Below, piece by piece: positions 5,743-5,866 of a DNA stretch of 5,866 nucleotides. The notes below the pieces were generated by a model. The model ran no database searches. It was not told the origin of the DNA and saw only the letters and a list, made by a program, of their open reading frames with translations. The translations under genes and the position numbers were made by a program. The stretch's first letter is position 1. Each line of letters starts with the position of its first letter. This DNA is from Desulfobulbus sp. (GTDB lineage Bacteria; Desulfobacterota; Desulfobulbia; Desulfobulbales; Desulfobulbaceae), in the NCBI GenBank assembly GCA_011051825.1, contig DRKH01000388.1, forward strand, positions 1 to 5,866. Direction: 5' to 3'.

Positions 5743-5866
5743 ATAGTTCCTGATTACGTACAAAGCTCAGCTTTTCACAAATCAGGGATAACATCGCTTG
5801 TTCATCCGGATTGCAGAACCCGGTAAATTCATCACAAATTCGCTGGGTTCGTAATACCCTTTGGTA
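5663..5866 (-). CDS. Possible 3' end of a convergent gene (5' end outside the window)
   Basis: On the minus strand an open frame enters at the right edge and runs 67 codons to a TGA at 5663-5665. The part outside the upstream gene reads like ordinary protein: ICDEFTGF, then CNPDEQAMLSLICEKLSF, then VRNQELFTHP. The last 80 bases overlap the 3' end of the DUF3352-like gene, where the translation becomes Pro/Arg/Gly-rich and looks like shadow coding. The family is not recognised. Third-position G+C is about 40% in the non-overlapping part, which looks lower than in the neighbouring genes. It could be real, a decayed gene remnant, or chance; the window ends too soon to tell. Confidence 0.28.
   Translation of the reverse strand, partial: YQRVLRTQRICDEFTGFCNPDEQAMLSLICEKLSFVRNQELFTHPPSIWWTAGQSLPGRYSFGRPRP
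5746..5789 (+). other. Nested hairpin just downstream of the DUF3352-like gene
   Basis: CCTGATT (5749-5755) pairs with AATCAGG (5780-5786). The stem extends to ten pairs (5746-5755 with 5780-5789) if two G-U pairs are allowed. Inside the loop, AAAGC (5762-5766) and GCTTT (5770-5774) form a second stem with a TCA loop. It starts 4 bases after the stop codon, where a terminator or mRNA 3' end would be expected. No T-run follows, so it is not a standard intrinsic terminator on either strand. If the minus-strand frame here is real, the hairpin lies inside its coding sequence. Confidence 0.4.

Overview
The window (about half G+C) carries four well-supported genes, all on the + strand, separated by short gaps. 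It looks like part of a chromosome of an anaerobic or microaerophilic Gram-negative bacterium. A sulfate-reducer-type Desulfobacterota lineage (Desulfobulbales-like) would fit. The reasons are a Tat-exported superoxide reductase, a large Cache/PAS hybrid histidine kinase, Sec-type signal peptides and ordinary GGAG-type ribosome binding sites. The taxonomic placement is inference from gene content, not from a marker gene.

Layout. (1) 72-674 encodes a secreted protein made mostly of six tandem 24-residue YwqK/MORN_2-type repeats. (2) 675-818 is an AT-rich intergenic stretch with a candidate promoter and an AT palindrome. It leads into 819-1226, a Tat-exported desulfoferrodoxin-type superoxide reductase that keeps all five iron ligands but lacks the usual Glu-Lys next to the first ligand. 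A strong intrinsic terminator at 1251-1277 closes this transcription unit. (3) 1391-4036 is an 881-residue hybrid histidine kinase: membrane, periplasmic double-Cache sensor of DctB type, membrane, PAS, HisKA, HATPase, receiver. (4) 4033-5742 overlaps the kinase stop by four bases (ATGA). It encodes a 569-residue membrane-anchored protein with two similar halves, resembling DUF3352. (5) After 5742 come an imperfect hairpin and, on the minus strand, an open frame running off the right edge that may be the 3' end of a convergent gene.

How they work together. The superoxide reductase appears to be an independent unit with its own promoter and terminator, a periplasmic defence against reactive oxygen. 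The kinase and the DUF3352-like protein are very likely co-transcribed and translationally coupled, which suggests a shared role at the membrane. No DNA-binding response regulator or Hpt protein is present, so the output of the phosphorelay lies elsewhere. No tRNA, rRNA, CRISPR array, transposase or integrase was seen. The least explained items are the kinase/DUF3352-like pair, the active-site deviation in the superoxide reductase, and the minus-strand reading frame at the right end.
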